Shown here one piece after another: positions 1 to 9,106 of a stretch of 64,000 nucleotides of DNA (within the stretch, counting starts at the first letter, position 1; each line of letters begins with the position of its first letter). The notes under the pieces are model-generated. The model was not told where the DNA came from, did not search any database, and saw only the letters and a program-made list of their open reading frames with translations. Origin of the DNA: Halomonas piscis (GTDB taxonomy: Bacteria > Pseudomonadota > Gammaproteobacteria > Pseudomonadales > Halomonadaceae); contig NZ_CP119391.1 in NCBI RefSeq assembly GCF_031886125.1, positions 1,798,001 through 1,862,000 of the forward strand, read 5' to 3'. A program made the translations under genes and the position numbers.

Positions 1-761
1 GTGAGCGTTACTCGATAGCCATTGCGGCCCTTTTCTATCTGCACGATGTTGACGTTGAAGTGAAGGTTGACGCCCTTGCGCTGCATTTCGTCCCGGGTGA
101 ACTCGCGCACCTCGTGATCAAAGCCGCGCAGAAACAGATCCCGGCGGTAGATCAGGTGCGTCTCGCTGCCAAGTCCGCTGAAGATACTGGCAAACTCCAC
201 GGCGATATAGCCGCCGCCCAGCACCAGAAAGCGCTCGGGAAAGGTCTCCAGGTCGAACACCTGGTTGGAGTCGACGACGTGCTCGCAGCCGGGAAAGTCC
301 GGCACCCAGGGCCAGCCGCCGGTCGCCACGAGGATTTTGGCAGCGCTCACGTACTGCTCATCCTGATCGCTGACCAGCATGACCGTATGCTGGTCGACCA
401 CCGTGGCCCGGGCGTGGTAAAGCGCTACCCCGGCGTTTTCCAACAGGCGCTGGTAGATGCCGTTAAGCCGCTTGATTTCGCCTTTCTTGTTCTCCCGCAG
501 GGTGGGCCAGTCAAAGCGCGCCGGCGTTTCGAGCTCCCAGCCAAAGCCCGCCGCATCGTCGAAGCTGTCGTGAAAGTTGGCAGCGTAGGAATACAGCTTT
601 TTGGGCACGCAGCCGACGTTGACGCAGGTACCGCCCAGGTAGCGGTCTTCGGCGATTCCCACGCGCGCGCCCTCCGCCGCGGCCATTCGCGCGGCGCGGA
701 CGCCGCCGGAGCCGGCGCCGATAACAAAAAGATCATACTCATAGGATGCTGCGTCTGCCAT
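1..761 (-). CDS. gor: Glutathione-disulfide reductase, 3' part cut by window edge
   Basis: NADPH-dependent flavoenzyme that keeps glutathione reduced in the cytoplasm. About 253 N-terminal residues are visible. The FAD-binding GAGSGG lies at residues 15-20, and the redox disulfide motif GGTCVNVGC has its cysteines at 46 and 51. A second dinucleotide motif, GGGYIA, is near residue 182. It is followed by arginines (IYRRDLFLR) that suit NADPH rather than NADH, which separates it from lipoamide dehydrogenase. The ATG at 761 is the first Met in frame and the next gene is divergent. The C-terminal dimerisation domain with the His-Glu pair lies outside the window. Confidence 0.93.
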   Translation of the reverse strand, partial: MADAASYEYDLFVIGAGSGGVRAARMAAAEGARVGIAEDRYLGGTCVNVGCVPKKLYSYAANFHDSFDDAAGFGWELETPARFDWPTLRENKKGEIKRLNGIYQRLLENAGVALYHARATVVDQHTVMLVSDQDEQYVSAAKILVATGGWPWVPDFPGCEHVVDSNQVFDLETFPERFLVLGGGYIAVEFASIFSGLGSETHLIYRRDLFLRGFDHEVREFTRDEMQRKGVNLHFNVNIVQIEKGRNGYRVTL

Positions 762-945
762 TATATGCTCCTGTGCGATGGCACTTGTCGATACCTCCGA
801 CTGGGCATGCCAGCCGAGCGTACCGGCGTTTATGCTGCCGCTACGCTAGCAGCGTATGCCGGGGCCGTCACGGGTTATTCGGGCGCCCTGCCCGCTGCCG
901 TTTTACCATTTTTGCTACCTGCCGAGACCAATAGCCGAGACTCTC

Positions 946-1593
946 ATGCCAGACTCGTTGAACCACCTGCTGGATAACAACCGCGAATGGGCCGAACATA
1001 TCTGCGAGGAAGATCCCGACTACTTCGCCCGTCTGTCCCGCCAGCAAAACCCCGACTACATGTGGATTGGCTGTTCGGACAGCCGCGTACCGGCCAACCA
1101 GATCATTGCTCTGCCGCCGGGCGAAGTGTTTGTGCATCGCAACGTGGCCAACCTGCTCAACCATACCGACATGAACGCCCTTTCCGTGGTGCAGTACGCG
1201 GTGGACGTGCTCAAGATCAAGCACATCCTTATCGTCGGCCACTACGGCTGCGGCGGCATCAAGGCGGCCATCGAAGGCGGTGAATGCGGCATGGTGGACT
1301 ACTGGCTGCACTCGGTGCGCGAGCTCTACAACCGCCACCGCGACTCCCTAGATCACCTGCCGATGAGCGATCAGGTGGACCGCATGTGCGAGCTCAACGT
1401 CAAGGCCCAGGTCAACAGCCTGTGCCGCACCAAGATTCTTCAGCGCGCCTGGCAGCGCGGCGAAAACGTCGCGGTCCACGGCTGGGTCTACGGGCTCAGC
1501 GACGGCCGGGTGAAAAACCTCAACTGCACCGTCTCCGGGCTCGATCAGGTAGAAACCCTCTACCGCATCGACCGCCTGGCGCCGAGCGACTGA
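946..1593 (+). CDS. can: Beta-class carbonic anhydrase
   Basis: Zinc enzyme (215 aa) that interconverts CO2 and bicarbonate in the cytoplasm. The expected ligands are present: C43 and D45 with R47 in CSDSR, and H99 and C102 in GHYGCGG. The length is typical of the E. coli Can/CynT2 type. I chose the ATG at 946 because the protein then begins MPDSLNHLLDNN, close to family N-termini; the open frame extends upstream with low-complexity sequence only. It is divergent from gor and convergent with msrA, so it is probably transcribed alone. Confidence 0.95.
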   Translation: MPDSLNHLLDNNREWAEHICEEDPDYFARLSRQQNPDYMWIGCSDSRVPANQIIALPPGEVFVHRNVANLLNHTDMNALSVVQYAVDVLKIKHILIVGHYGCGGIKAAIEGGECGMVDYWLHSVRELYNRHRDSLDHLPMSDQVDRMCELNVKAQVNSLCRTKILQRAWQRGENVAVHGWVYGLSDGRVKNLNCTVSGLDQVETLYRIDRLAPSD

Positions 1594-1609
1594 GCCTACC
1601 CGCTCGCTG

Positions 1610-2221
1610 CTAAGCCACCGGGCAGCTGACGCCGGTGCCCTTCAGGCCGCAGTAGCCGCCCGGATTTTTCGCCAGATACTGCTGGTGATAGCTCTCGGCG
1701 TAGTAGAAGCGCTCCAGCGGGCGGATCTCGGTGGTGATGTCGCCGCACCCTGCCTTTTCAAGCGAGGCCTGAAACGCCGCGGCGCTCTGCTCGGCGGCAA
1801 TCCGCTGGGCCTCGGTGGTGGTCAGGATGAGCGAGCGATAGTGAGGGCCGATATCGTTACCCTGGCGGTTGCCCTGGGTCGGATCGTGATTTTCCCAGAA
1901 CGTCTTGAGCAGCGTCCCGATATCGATGACCGCCGGGTCGTACACCACCTGAACCGTTTCGGCGTGGCCGGTGCGGCCGGTGCAGGTCTCTTCGTAGGTC
2001 GGGTTGGGCGTCTGCCCCCCGGCGTAGCCCGCCGCCGTGACGAATACGCCGGGCAGCTCCCAGAAAAGCTGCTCCACGCCCCAGAAACAGCCCATGCCCA
2101 ACACGATCACCTCGTGACCTTCGGGGAACGGCGGGTGCAGCGGAGCACCGCTGACCGCATGGATGTTGCTGGTTTCAATCGGCGTTTGGCGCCCGGCAAG
2201 GGCGCCGGCAAATAGCGTCAT
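1610..2221 (-). CDS. msrA: Peptide-methionine (S)-S-oxide reductase MsrA
   Basis: Repairs methionine-S-sulfoxide in oxidised proteins, using thioredoxin. The protein is 203 aa with the catalytic Cys45 in GMGCFWGVE, the family signature. Two C-terminal cysteines (GGYCGLK and SCPVA) are candidate resolving residues. An in-frame start 11 codons upstream exists, but the ATG at 2221 is preceded by GGAGGAA at good spacing and gives a family-like N-terminus. The ~40-residue extension before the core is common in the long MsrA form. It ends 16 bp from the convergent carbonic anhydrase gene. Confidence 0.95.
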   Translation of the reverse strand: MTLFAGALAGRQTPIETSNIHAVSGAPLHPPFPEGHEVIVLGMGCFWGVEQLFWELPGVFVTAAGYAGGQTPNPTYEETCTGRTGHAETVQVVYDPAVIDIGTLLKTFWENHDPTQGNRQGNDIGPHYRSLILTTTEAQRIAAEQSAAAFQASLEKAGCGDITTEIRPLERFYYAESYHQQYLAKNPGGYCGLKGTGVSCPVA

Positions 2222-2299
2222 GCTGTGTTTCCTCCGCTCTCTGTCAGTGGTCATCTATCCGCAGGTGCCGGGGTTTGACTCTCATTCGGGCGTCGCTGT

Positions 2300-5200
2300 T
2301 CACTCCTCGCCCTTGAGCACCCGGGGGTTGCCCTTGCGGCTGAACTGGTAAATCAGGTCTACCGCCTGGTTGGCGCCGGAAACCGCCTGCAGGTACAAAT
2401 CCCGCCACAGAGTGTAGCGCAGCGTGAGCTCGGCAATGGGCGAGAATATGCCCACGCCGTAGCTGACCCGCAGCCGGTCGCTGAGCTGGCCGCTGACCGC
2501 TACCTGGCTGTCGTCTCCGGCGCCGGTGGTGTCAAGGGTCAGATCCTCGATGCCGAAGGCTTCGCCCACCGAGCCGACCGCGCCGCCGGCGCGGCCCAGC
2601 GACATGCCGATCAGGGCGGTGGTCAGGGCGTTGTCCATGCCGCCGCCGGAGGCGTCCGGCGCGCGTCCGCGCAGCAGGTACGACAGCGCCCGAGTTTCGT
2701 CCATGGCCGGCTCCGAGAAGATGGCGATGTTGGGCTCGGCGGCAATCCCCGTGACTCGCACCCCGGCAATCACGTCGTCCTCGGTCACCTCGGGGTTGCG
2801 AATCGCTTCGAAGTCCAGCGACGGCAGCCCCGGCGGGCCGCTGAAGTAGATCTTGCCCCGGCGGATCAGCAGATCCTGGCCGAACGCCTTGAAGCGGCCG
2901 TCTTCCAGATTGACGTCGCCAAAGAGCTGCAGCCCGCCGCTGTCCTGGCGTACTTCCAGCGTGCCGGCAAGGCCGGATTCCAGCCCGTAGGCGGACAGCT
3001 CCATATCGCCGCCCAGGGTAACGGTCAGATTCACGTCCATGGCCATGCCGGCGCTTTCCAGCTCGTCGGCGGCGCTGGGCGCGTCCGGGTTGCGGGCCTT
3101 GCGTTCGGCTTCTTTATCCTCGCGCTCGGTGATGATGACCTCGTCAGCGCTCGGGGCCGTGGCCGAGCGGGGAATGTCGCCGACCTCCAGCCGTGCCCAG
3201 GGCACGTTGACGTCGCCGCGCACCTGCAACCGCTCGGGCGTGGCGCGGATGCGAATATCCGGCGAGGCTTCCAGACGGCCAAACGCCGGCAGCGTCACCA
3301 GCAGCGGCGAGTCGGCTTTGAGGTCAACGCCGACTCGCCAGGCATCGCCGCCGGGCCATACGGCATCGCCGTCAATATCAAGCCGGCCACGCTCGGCGTT
3401 GAGAAAACCGTCGATGCTGCCGCGCTCGCCGTTGAACGAAACGCTGACTTCACCGTCGGGCACGGTCACGGGAATATCCGGCCCGGAGGCGTTGATACCG
3501 GTGAGCTCAAGCGTCCCCTGGAGGTCCGGCTGCTGCGTCGAGCCGCCGATGTTGACCCGGCCGTCCAGCGTCCCGGCAAGCTTCTCCATGCCCACCACCA
3601 GGGGACGGTACGGTGCCAGCGTGACGCCGTTGATCGACAGCGTTCCGTCAAGGGTACCGGCGCCCAGCGGATCGTTCACGGCCACGCTCAGCCGGGCGTC
3701 CCCGGCTTCGGCGAGCGACAGGCTGACGTCGGCGCCCGCCCGGGCGGTATCGGCGTCCAGGTCGGCGTCCAGGGTCAGCTGCGGCAGCTCGACCGGCTGG
3801 CCGTAATCGTTGAGCGCGGTGATCGCAAGCCGGCTTGCCAGCTGGCCGTCGGCCTGCCAGCGGGAACCGCCCGCCGACCAGGAGGCGGTGAGGTCAGCGG
3901 TGGTGTCGCCGGCAAGCTGCCAGCCCTCGGGCAGAAACGGCTCGGCGGCTTCCATCGGCACTTCGCGCAGGGAAAGCGCCGCCTCCCCCTGCTGGGCAGA
4001 GGCCGTCAGCGGCTTTTTCGAGCACACCACGCCGCCCTGCTCCCGGCGCAGGCAGAAAGGCGTAAGCTTCAGTTCGCCGCGGCTCAGGGCATAGCGGATG
4101 TCTACCGGCGATTCCAGGCGAACGTCCCCGGCGCTGGAATCGGCCTCCAGCCGGGAGAGCGTTCCCCGGTAGCGGCTGCGCGCCTGATCGAGGCCGCCGG
4201 ACAGGACCAGCCGCGCCCGGCTCAGGGTGTCGTTGTCCGCACCGCCCCGAGCGTCAAGCGTCAGCTGATGCCGGGAAAGCTTGCCGTCAAGCTCGAGCAC
4301 GACGCTTTCAAGGGCCTGCCCGCCGGCGTCCAGCCCCAAAAGCTCGAGCCCCACCTCGAGCGCGGGATCGTCAATGCCGCGGACGTCGGCGTCAAGGCGC
4401 AGCCGTTGCAGGCCGTTGTCGGCAAAGCGCAGCGCGTCGCCGCTCAGCTGTGCCGTTACCTCCGGCGCGGAGAAGCTGCCTCTGGCGGTAACGTCGCCGG
4501 TCAGGGTGCCGCCAAGCTCTCTGGAAATGCTGTCGAGCTCGCGCAGGTTAATATCGGCGTCGAGGTCGATATTGCTTTCGCTGACTTGGCCCCGAGCGTT
4601 GAGGCGGTTGTTCCCCTGGGCGAAGTCGAGCCGGCGAATGGTCATGTTCAGGTTGCTGTTGGCCTCGAGCGCGGCGTCAAGCGTGAGCGGGTAGCCCTGG
4701 AGCGTACCGTCGAGGCTAAGCCCCGGCACATCCACGGCCCACTGGTCGTCGAGCTGGCGCAGGCTGAACTCGGCGTTGCCGCTCAGCTGACCTTCCAGCG
4801 CGTCGACAAAGCGGTTGGGGTCAACGTCGTCCAGCGCAAGCGTGGCGTCCACGCGAAACGGCGCCTGCCATTCCACCCGCCCCTGGCTGCTCAGCCGGCC
4901 GTCGCCGGTGTCGACGTCAAGCGATTCCCAGGCAAAGTGAGCGATATCGCCGCTGCCGGCGAGTGCCACCTCGGCGGGGGGCACGTCCGGGCCTTCGGCC
5001 TGGAAACCGAGCGTCGCCCGGTAGCCTTCCAGGCTGCCGCTGGCGGCCAGGTCCAGCGCGCGCAGGCGGTACGGCTGGATATCTTCCTCCGCCTTTGTCG
5101 GCGGTTCGGGGGCGGGAGCCGGCGCCACTTTTGCGGCCGCCTCGGCGTTGACCGCCGTGCTCTCGGCAAGCGCGGCGGCCTTGCGTGGCGGCAGCGGCCA

Positions 5201-6406
5201 CTGCAGCGACTCGCTTTGCAGCCGCAGCTCGAACGGAATAGCCGGGGCCAGCAGATCGGCGCTGGCGCTAAAGCGTGCGTTGACGGTGCCCCGGGCATCA
5301 AGCTCGGCGTGCAGGTCGTCAAGTGCCCCGGAAAGCGTGAGGGTCAGCTCTTCGCCGCTGAGCTCGGGCATCAGCTCGGGCAGAAACAGCACCACGTGCA
5401 GCCGGGCCGACAGCGGATAGGTATTGCTCAGGGTGGTATTGGCGTCAAGCCGAGCGCTGGCGTCCGGCGTCACCAGGTTGAAGCGGGTCAGCGTGACTTG
5501 ATCGCCGTCGCCTTCAAGCCCCAGGCGCAGCTCGTTGACGGTATAGTCGGTGACGCCGCTGACCTCGAAGTCCTCGACGTCCAGCAGCGCCAGATCGACG
5601 TTGACCGGCAGCCTGATCGCCGGCAGCTCCAGAGGCTCGCGGGCGGCCAGGGCTTCGTCCAGCGGCACGGCCTCATCGCCGGCTCGGGCCGGCGCCTCGG
5701 GCAGCGTTTGCACCGCAATCGCGGCGTCGATGCCTTCGGCGTAGAGCGGCGTGTCGGCGTTTTGGGTCAGGCGCACTCCGGGGCCTGGCGGCAAGTACAG
5801 GCGCGGCTTTTGCCACGCGGTCGGCGCCACCCTGATCTGGCCATCCTCGGCGGTCAGGGCGCTGTCAAAATGCGCCCACCCGATGCGGGGGCCGTCGCCC
5901 AGCTGCACGCTGACGTCGTCCAGCACGAGCTCTCGCAGCTCCATCGGGAACGGCAGGTGAATCTCCCCGGCCGGAGTATCGTCCTCGGGTTCGGGCTCGG
6001 GGGCGTTTTTCTCTGACGGGTCCAGGCGGATATCGGCGCCGGCCACGCGCAGGGTGTCCAGGCACAGCCGGCCCGACAGCAGGCAGTCGTCCGCCCAGGC
6101 GAGCTCGAACTCGTCCACCCGGGCGTGAACGCCGAAGGCGTCCATGGCGAAGCCCTGCAGGCGGAAATCGTCCAGCAGCCCGCCCTCGTGGTGCTCGACG
6201 CGGATCAGCTCGTGCTTCTCCGCCTGGGAGAGCAGAAAGCCGGTCCCGAACGGCGCCAGGGCAAGCCCAAGCACCAGCATCAGCAGGGCCATAAGCCACA
6301 GCGGCAGCCAGAACAGCAGGCGCAGCATGGCCCAGGCAAAACGTCCGAGCCGCTCTTTGCCGCTCATTCGGCGGCGCCCGGCCGGCGTGGATCGAGTATC
6401 AGGCAC
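2300..6406 (-). CDS. tamB: Translocation and assembly module subunit TamB
   Basis: Giant inner-membrane-anchored periplasmic protein (1368 aa) that works with TamA in outer-membrane protein or phospholipid transport. It has one N-terminal membrane segment (about residues 26-52), then a long beta-rich repetitive region full of alternating hydrophobic/Asp strands typical of AsmA/TamB bridge proteins, and the conserved DUF490 end (SGQLSDRLRVSYGVGIF, then LRYTLWRDLYLQAVSG). The start is GTG at 6406, with AGGAGG five bases upstream; the Shine-Dalgarno overlaps the tamA stop, so the two genes are translationally close. An Ala/Pro/Glu-rich linker interrupts the repeat near residue 420. Confidence 0.93.
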   Translation of the reverse strand: MPDTRSTPAGRRRMSGKERLGRFAWAMLRLLFWLPLWLMALLMLVLGLALAPFGTGFLLSQAEKHELIRVEHHEGGLLDDFRLQGFAMDAFGVHARVDEFELAWADDCLLSGRLCLDTLRVAGADIRLDPSEKNAPEPEPEDDTPAGEIHLPFPMELRELVLDDVSVQLGDGPRIGWAHFDSALTAEDGQIRVAPTAWQKPRLYLPPGPGVRLTQNADTPLYAEGIDAAIAVQTLPEAPARAGDEAVPLDEALAAREPLELPAIRLPVNVDLALLDVEDFEVSGVTDYTVNELRLGLEGDGDQVTLTRFNLVTPDASARLDANTTLSNTYPLSARLHVVLFLPELMPELSGEELTLTLSGALDDLHAELDARGTVNARFSASADLLAPAIPFELRLQSESLQWPLPPRKAAALAESTAVNAEAAAKVAPAPAPEPPTKAEEDIQPYRLRALDLAASGSLEGYRATLGFQAEGPDVPPAEVALAGSGDIAHFAWESLDVDTGDGRLSSQGRVEWQAPFRVDATLALDDVDPNRFVDALEGQLSGNAEFSLRQLDDQWAVDVPGLSLDGTLQGYPLTLDAALEANSNLNMTIRRLDFAQGNNRLNARGQVSESNIDLDADINLRELDSISRELGGTLTGDVTARGSFSAPEVTAQLSGDALRFADNGLQRLRLDADVRGIDDPALEVGLELLGLDAGGQALESVVLELDGKLSRHQLTLDARGGADNDTLSRARLVLSGGLDQARSRYRGTLSRLEADSSAGDVRLESPVDIRYALSRGELKLTPFCLRREQGGVVCSKKPLTASAQQGEAALSLREVPMEAAEPFLPEGWQLAGDTTADLTASWSAGGSRWQADGQLASRLAITALNDYGQPVELPQLTLDADLDADTARAGADVSLSLAEAGDARLSVAVNDPLGAGTLDGTLSINGVTLAPYRPLVVGMEKLAGTLDGRVNIGGSTQQPDLQGTLELTGINASGPDIPVTVPDGEVSVSFNGERGSIDGFLNAERGRLDIDGDAVWPGGDAWRVGVDLKADSPLLVTLPAFGRLEASPDIRIRATPERLQVRGDVNVPWARLEVGDIPRSATAPSADEVIITEREDKEAERKARNPDAPSAADELESAGMAMDVNLTVTLGGDMELSAYGLESGLAGTLEVRQDSGGLQLFGDVNLEDGRFKAFGQDLLIRRGKIYFSGPPGLPSLDFEAIRNPEVTEDDVIAGVRVTGIAAEPNIAIFSEPAMDETRALSYLLRGRAPDASGGGMDNALTTALIGMSLGRAGGAVGSVGEAFGIEDLTLDTTGAGDDSQVAVSGQLSDRLRVSYGVGIFSPIAELTLRYTLWRDLYLQAVSGANQAVDLIYQFSRKGNPRVLKGEE

Positions 6407-6415
6407 GCATGCCTC

Positions 6416-8302
6416 CTAGAATTCCGGGCCGATGGAAAAATGAATCCGAAAGTCGCTGTCGTCATCGTCAAAGGGATGGGCAACGTCGAAACGGATGGGG
6501 CCCACGGGGGATACCCAGCGCACGCCCAGGCCGGCGCCGGTTTTCAAGTCGGCCGGCCCCCAGCTGTCGAAGGCATCGCCGGTGTCGACGAAGGCCGCGC
6601 CCCACCAGCTGCCGGTGACGTTACGCTGATATTCGGCGCTGGCGGTAAACATCTGCTGGCCGCCGCGGCGTTTGCCCTTGGCGTTGCGCGGCGACAGGCT
6701 TTCGTAGGAATAGCCGCGCACGCTGTTGTCGCCGCCGGCAAAAAAGCGCAGCGACGGCGGAATCTTGCTGAAGTCGTCGGTTTCGATGGCGCCCAGGCTC
6801 ACCCCGCCGACAAAGCGGTTTTTCTCGCCCAGCATGCGGATCCACTCGCTATCGCCGGTCGCGCGGAAAAACTGCGCGTCCGACCCCCAGGCGGTATCCG
6901 AATACTCCAGCGAGAGCTGCTGACGATCGCCCCAGACGGGAAAGCGCTGCTCCCGGGTGCGGGTGCGCGTCCACTGAATGCCGGGGTAATAGATCCAGAC
7001 CTTTTCGCTCTCGCCGCCCTGGGTAAAGTCTTCGTAGGTGGTGCGCACGTAGACCGACTGCACCCAGTCGTTGTCAAACTGCCAGCGCCGGGCGAGCTCC
7101 ACCGTGCTTTCCAGAGAGTGAGTATCGCCGTCGTCGAGGTTTTTGATTCCGTACTGCAGGCGGTAGCTGTCGCGCAGCGGATCTTCCAGCGGCACGTTGT
7201 AGGCGCCGGAAAAGCGCTGCTCAGGGCCGGAAAGGTAAAGATCGTGATCCAAACTGTGGCCGTAGCGATTGATCCAGGGCTGGTTCCAGGAAAAACGCGT
7301 GCGCGGCCCCACGTCGGTAGCGTAGCCCACACCAACCTCGAACTGGTGACGCTCGGCCGGCGTTACCACGACGTCTACCGGCAGCCGGGTATTGTGATGG
7401 CGATGCACGCGCATGGCGCTGCCCAGGGCGTCGCGCTCGAGCCACGCGGTTTGTGGCTGGGTCTCGGTGGTGCGGTGCCACCAGCTTTGCGAGCCGTCCG
7501 ACGGCGCCATGGCGAGCTCCTTGGCACTGTCTAGCCTGGGGCGCACCATCACCGAGCCAAACCAGCCGGTTTCGGCCAGCCGCTGGTTGTACTCGGCGAT
7601 CGAGCGCGCCAGGTACGGCTTGCCGGGCTCGAAGGTGCGCATGGATTCCAGCCGCTCGGGCTCGATATGGCTGCCGCTGACGACGACGTCGCCGAAGCGG
7701 TAGCGCGGTCCGCTGTCAAAGTCCAGGTAGAGCCGCGCGCTCTGCTTGTAGGGGCGCACTTCCATGCGCCGCCGGGCAAAGCGCCAGTCGAAATAGCCGC
7801 GCTCGAGCGCCGAGGCGGAAAGGCTGCCGCGCAGCTTGTCCCAGGGGGCATGCAGCAGCGGATCGCCCTTTTCCAGCGGAAAGTCGTCGACCGCCTCCTG
7901 AAACGGCGGATCGTTTTGAGCATCGCCTTCGAGCGTAATCGACAGGGTCTCGATGCTGACGCGTTCGCCGGGGTCGATGGCGATGCTGACGACCTGCTGG
8001 CCCTTGGGCTCGTCGACGGTAACGTTGATCTCGGGCTCGTAATAGCCGTAAACGCGCATGGCTTCGCCGCTGCGCCGCTTGACCTCGCCGGCCAGGCGAG
8101 TCCTGGTATAGGCCTCGCCGTCGAGGTTTTCCAGATACGCCTCGATGTTGTCCTTGACCGCTTGGTCCAGCTCGCCGTCAACGTCCTTGATCGTCGCGCT
8201 CAGGCCAAACGCCAGCGGCGCGGTGCACAAAAGCGGCATCGCCGCATAGCGCGCAAGCCGGCCGGCGTCGGGACATCGGAAGTATTGTCTTGTCACGTGC
8301 AC
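6416..8302 (-). CDS. tamA: Outer-membrane assembly protein TamA (Omp85 family)
   Basis: Omp85 barrel partner of TamB, 628 aa. An N-terminal signal-like segment (about residues 18-36) is followed by POTRA domains (about 37-270) and a C-terminal beta-barrel ending in aromatic FSIGPEF. The barrel carries the Omp85 lid-lock VRGY motif at 528-531. The start shown is a GTG with GGAG just upstream; the GTG two codons later is an alternative, and either gives a short basic leader before the hydrophobic stretch. It is the first gene of a tamA-tamB pair nine bases apart. Confidence 0.92.
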   Translation of the reverse strand: MHVTRQYFRCPDAGRLARYAAMPLLCTAPLAFGLSATIKDVDGELDQAVKDNIEAYLENLDGEAYTRTRLAGEVKRRSGEAMRVYGYYEPEINVTVDEPKGQQVVSIAIDPGERVSIETLSITLEGDAQNDPPFQEAVDDFPLEKGDPLLHAPWDKLRGSLSASALERGYFDWRFARRRMEVRPYKQSARLYLDFDSGPRYRFGDVVVSGSHIEPERLESMRTFEPGKPYLARSIAEYNQRLAETGWFGSVMVRPRLDSAKELAMAPSDGSQSWWHRTTETQPQTAWLERDALGSAMRVHRHHNTRLPVDVVVTPAERHQFEVGVGYATDVGPRTRFSWNQPWINRYGHSLDHDLYLSGPEQRFSGAYNVPLEDPLRDSYRLQYGIKNLDDGDTHSLESTVELARRWQFDNDWVQSVYVRTTYEDFTQGGESEKVWIYYPGIQWTRTRTREQRFPVWGDRQQLSLEYSDTAWGSDAQFFRATGDSEWIRMLGEKNRFVGGVSLGAIETDDFSKIPPSLRFFAGGDNSVRGYSYESLSPRNAKGKRRGGQQMFTASAEYQRNVTGSWWGAAFVDTGDAFDSWGPADLKTGAGLGVRWVSPVGPIRFDVAHPFDDDDSDFRIHFSIGPEF

Positions 8303-8332
8303 TGTGCTCCGTCGAAAGCGTATCCGTCTCTA

Positions 8333-9106
8333 TTAGCGCAGCATTTCCAGCTGGGCACTGAAGGCCAGCTGGGACTGGCGCAGCTGGCGCACGTCGCTTT
8401 CCAGAGCGTCGAGTCGCTTGGCCAGCGTTTCCCGGCCGGCATCGCCTCCCTGGTCGAGCGCGGCCATGTCGTCGGCAAGCGTCGCCAGCGCCTCGTTGAG
8501 CGACGCCAGGCGTTCGTCGTACGCCTGTGCCTGACGCTCAAGGCGGTCGGCGAGAGTGGCTTCCAGGTGGGCGATGTCGTCGTCGAGCTGCCCGTGCTCG
8601 CTTTCCGCAGCGCTCTCGAGGGAGTCGAGCGAGGCGCCGAGCGCCGCCAGCCGGTCGTCACGCAGGCTTGCCGCCTGCTCCTGCTCCTTGACCTGGGCCA
8701 GCAGCGACTCGATCGCCTCGGCCGAGACAATATCCTCGCTTGCGGGCACCAGGTCCAGCAGCTCTTCGCGCATGCCGTTGAAGCGTACCGACAGCTGCTC
8801 CTGCTCCTGGAACAGCGTGCTCAGCTGCGCCTGGATCAGCGCTATTCTGTCCTGCACTTTGCCGTCACCCGAATCCAGCCGCGCGTGCACGTTGGAGACC
8901 TCCCCCTTGACCCGGGAAAGCTCGTCCAGCAGCCGCTCACGTTCCAGCCAGGCGCCTGCCGCCAGCGCCGCCATGGCGGCGATCAGCAGCACGATAAAAA
9001 GCCACAGCGGCCACAGGCGCGGCCTTGACGGCTGGCGGCGACGCGCCGGCCCCAGGCTCTGGCTGGCGTCGGGAACAATGCGCGAAGATGCGGCGTTTTC
9101 AGACAT
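8333..9106 (-). CDS. Membrane-anchored coiled-coil protein of unknown function
   Basis: I do not recognise a named family. The 257-aa product has a basic, Arg/Pro-rich cytoplasmic N-terminus (RRRQPSRPR), one membrane segment (about residues 31-53), then about 200 residues of almost uninterrupted heptad-like coiled coil rich in Leu, Glu, Gln and Asp, with no cysteine in that region. This fits a bitopic protein with a periplasmic coiled-coil stalk. The ATG at 9106 overlaps the stop of the upstream dehydrogenase gene (TAATG) and has AAGGAGAG before it, so the two are translationally coupled. The context suggests an envelope or polysaccharide role; that is inference only. Confidence 0.75.
   Translation of the reverse strand: MSENAASSRIVPDASQSLGPARRRQPSRPRLWPLWLFIVLLIAAMAALAAGAWLERERLLDELSRVKGEVSNVHARLDSGDGKVQDRIALIQAQLSTLFQEQEQLSVRFNGMREELLDLVPASEDIVSAEAIESLLAQVKEQEQAASLRDDRLAALGASLDSLESAAESEHGQLDDDIAHLEATLADRLERQAQAYDERLASLNEALATLADDMAALDQGGDAGRETLAKRLDALESDVRQLRQSQLAFSAQLEMLR

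Noticed and set aside
4268..6016. Long + strand open frame (582 codons) inside tamB, and similar long frames opposite gcvP (53880-55871), the RegB gene (44639-46180), ppnN (56960-58603) and the fumarase gene (29960-31510)
   Set aside because: They are antisense to well-supported genes, have the skewed composition expected of the opposite frame of GC-rich coding DNA, lack ribosome sites and match no family I know.
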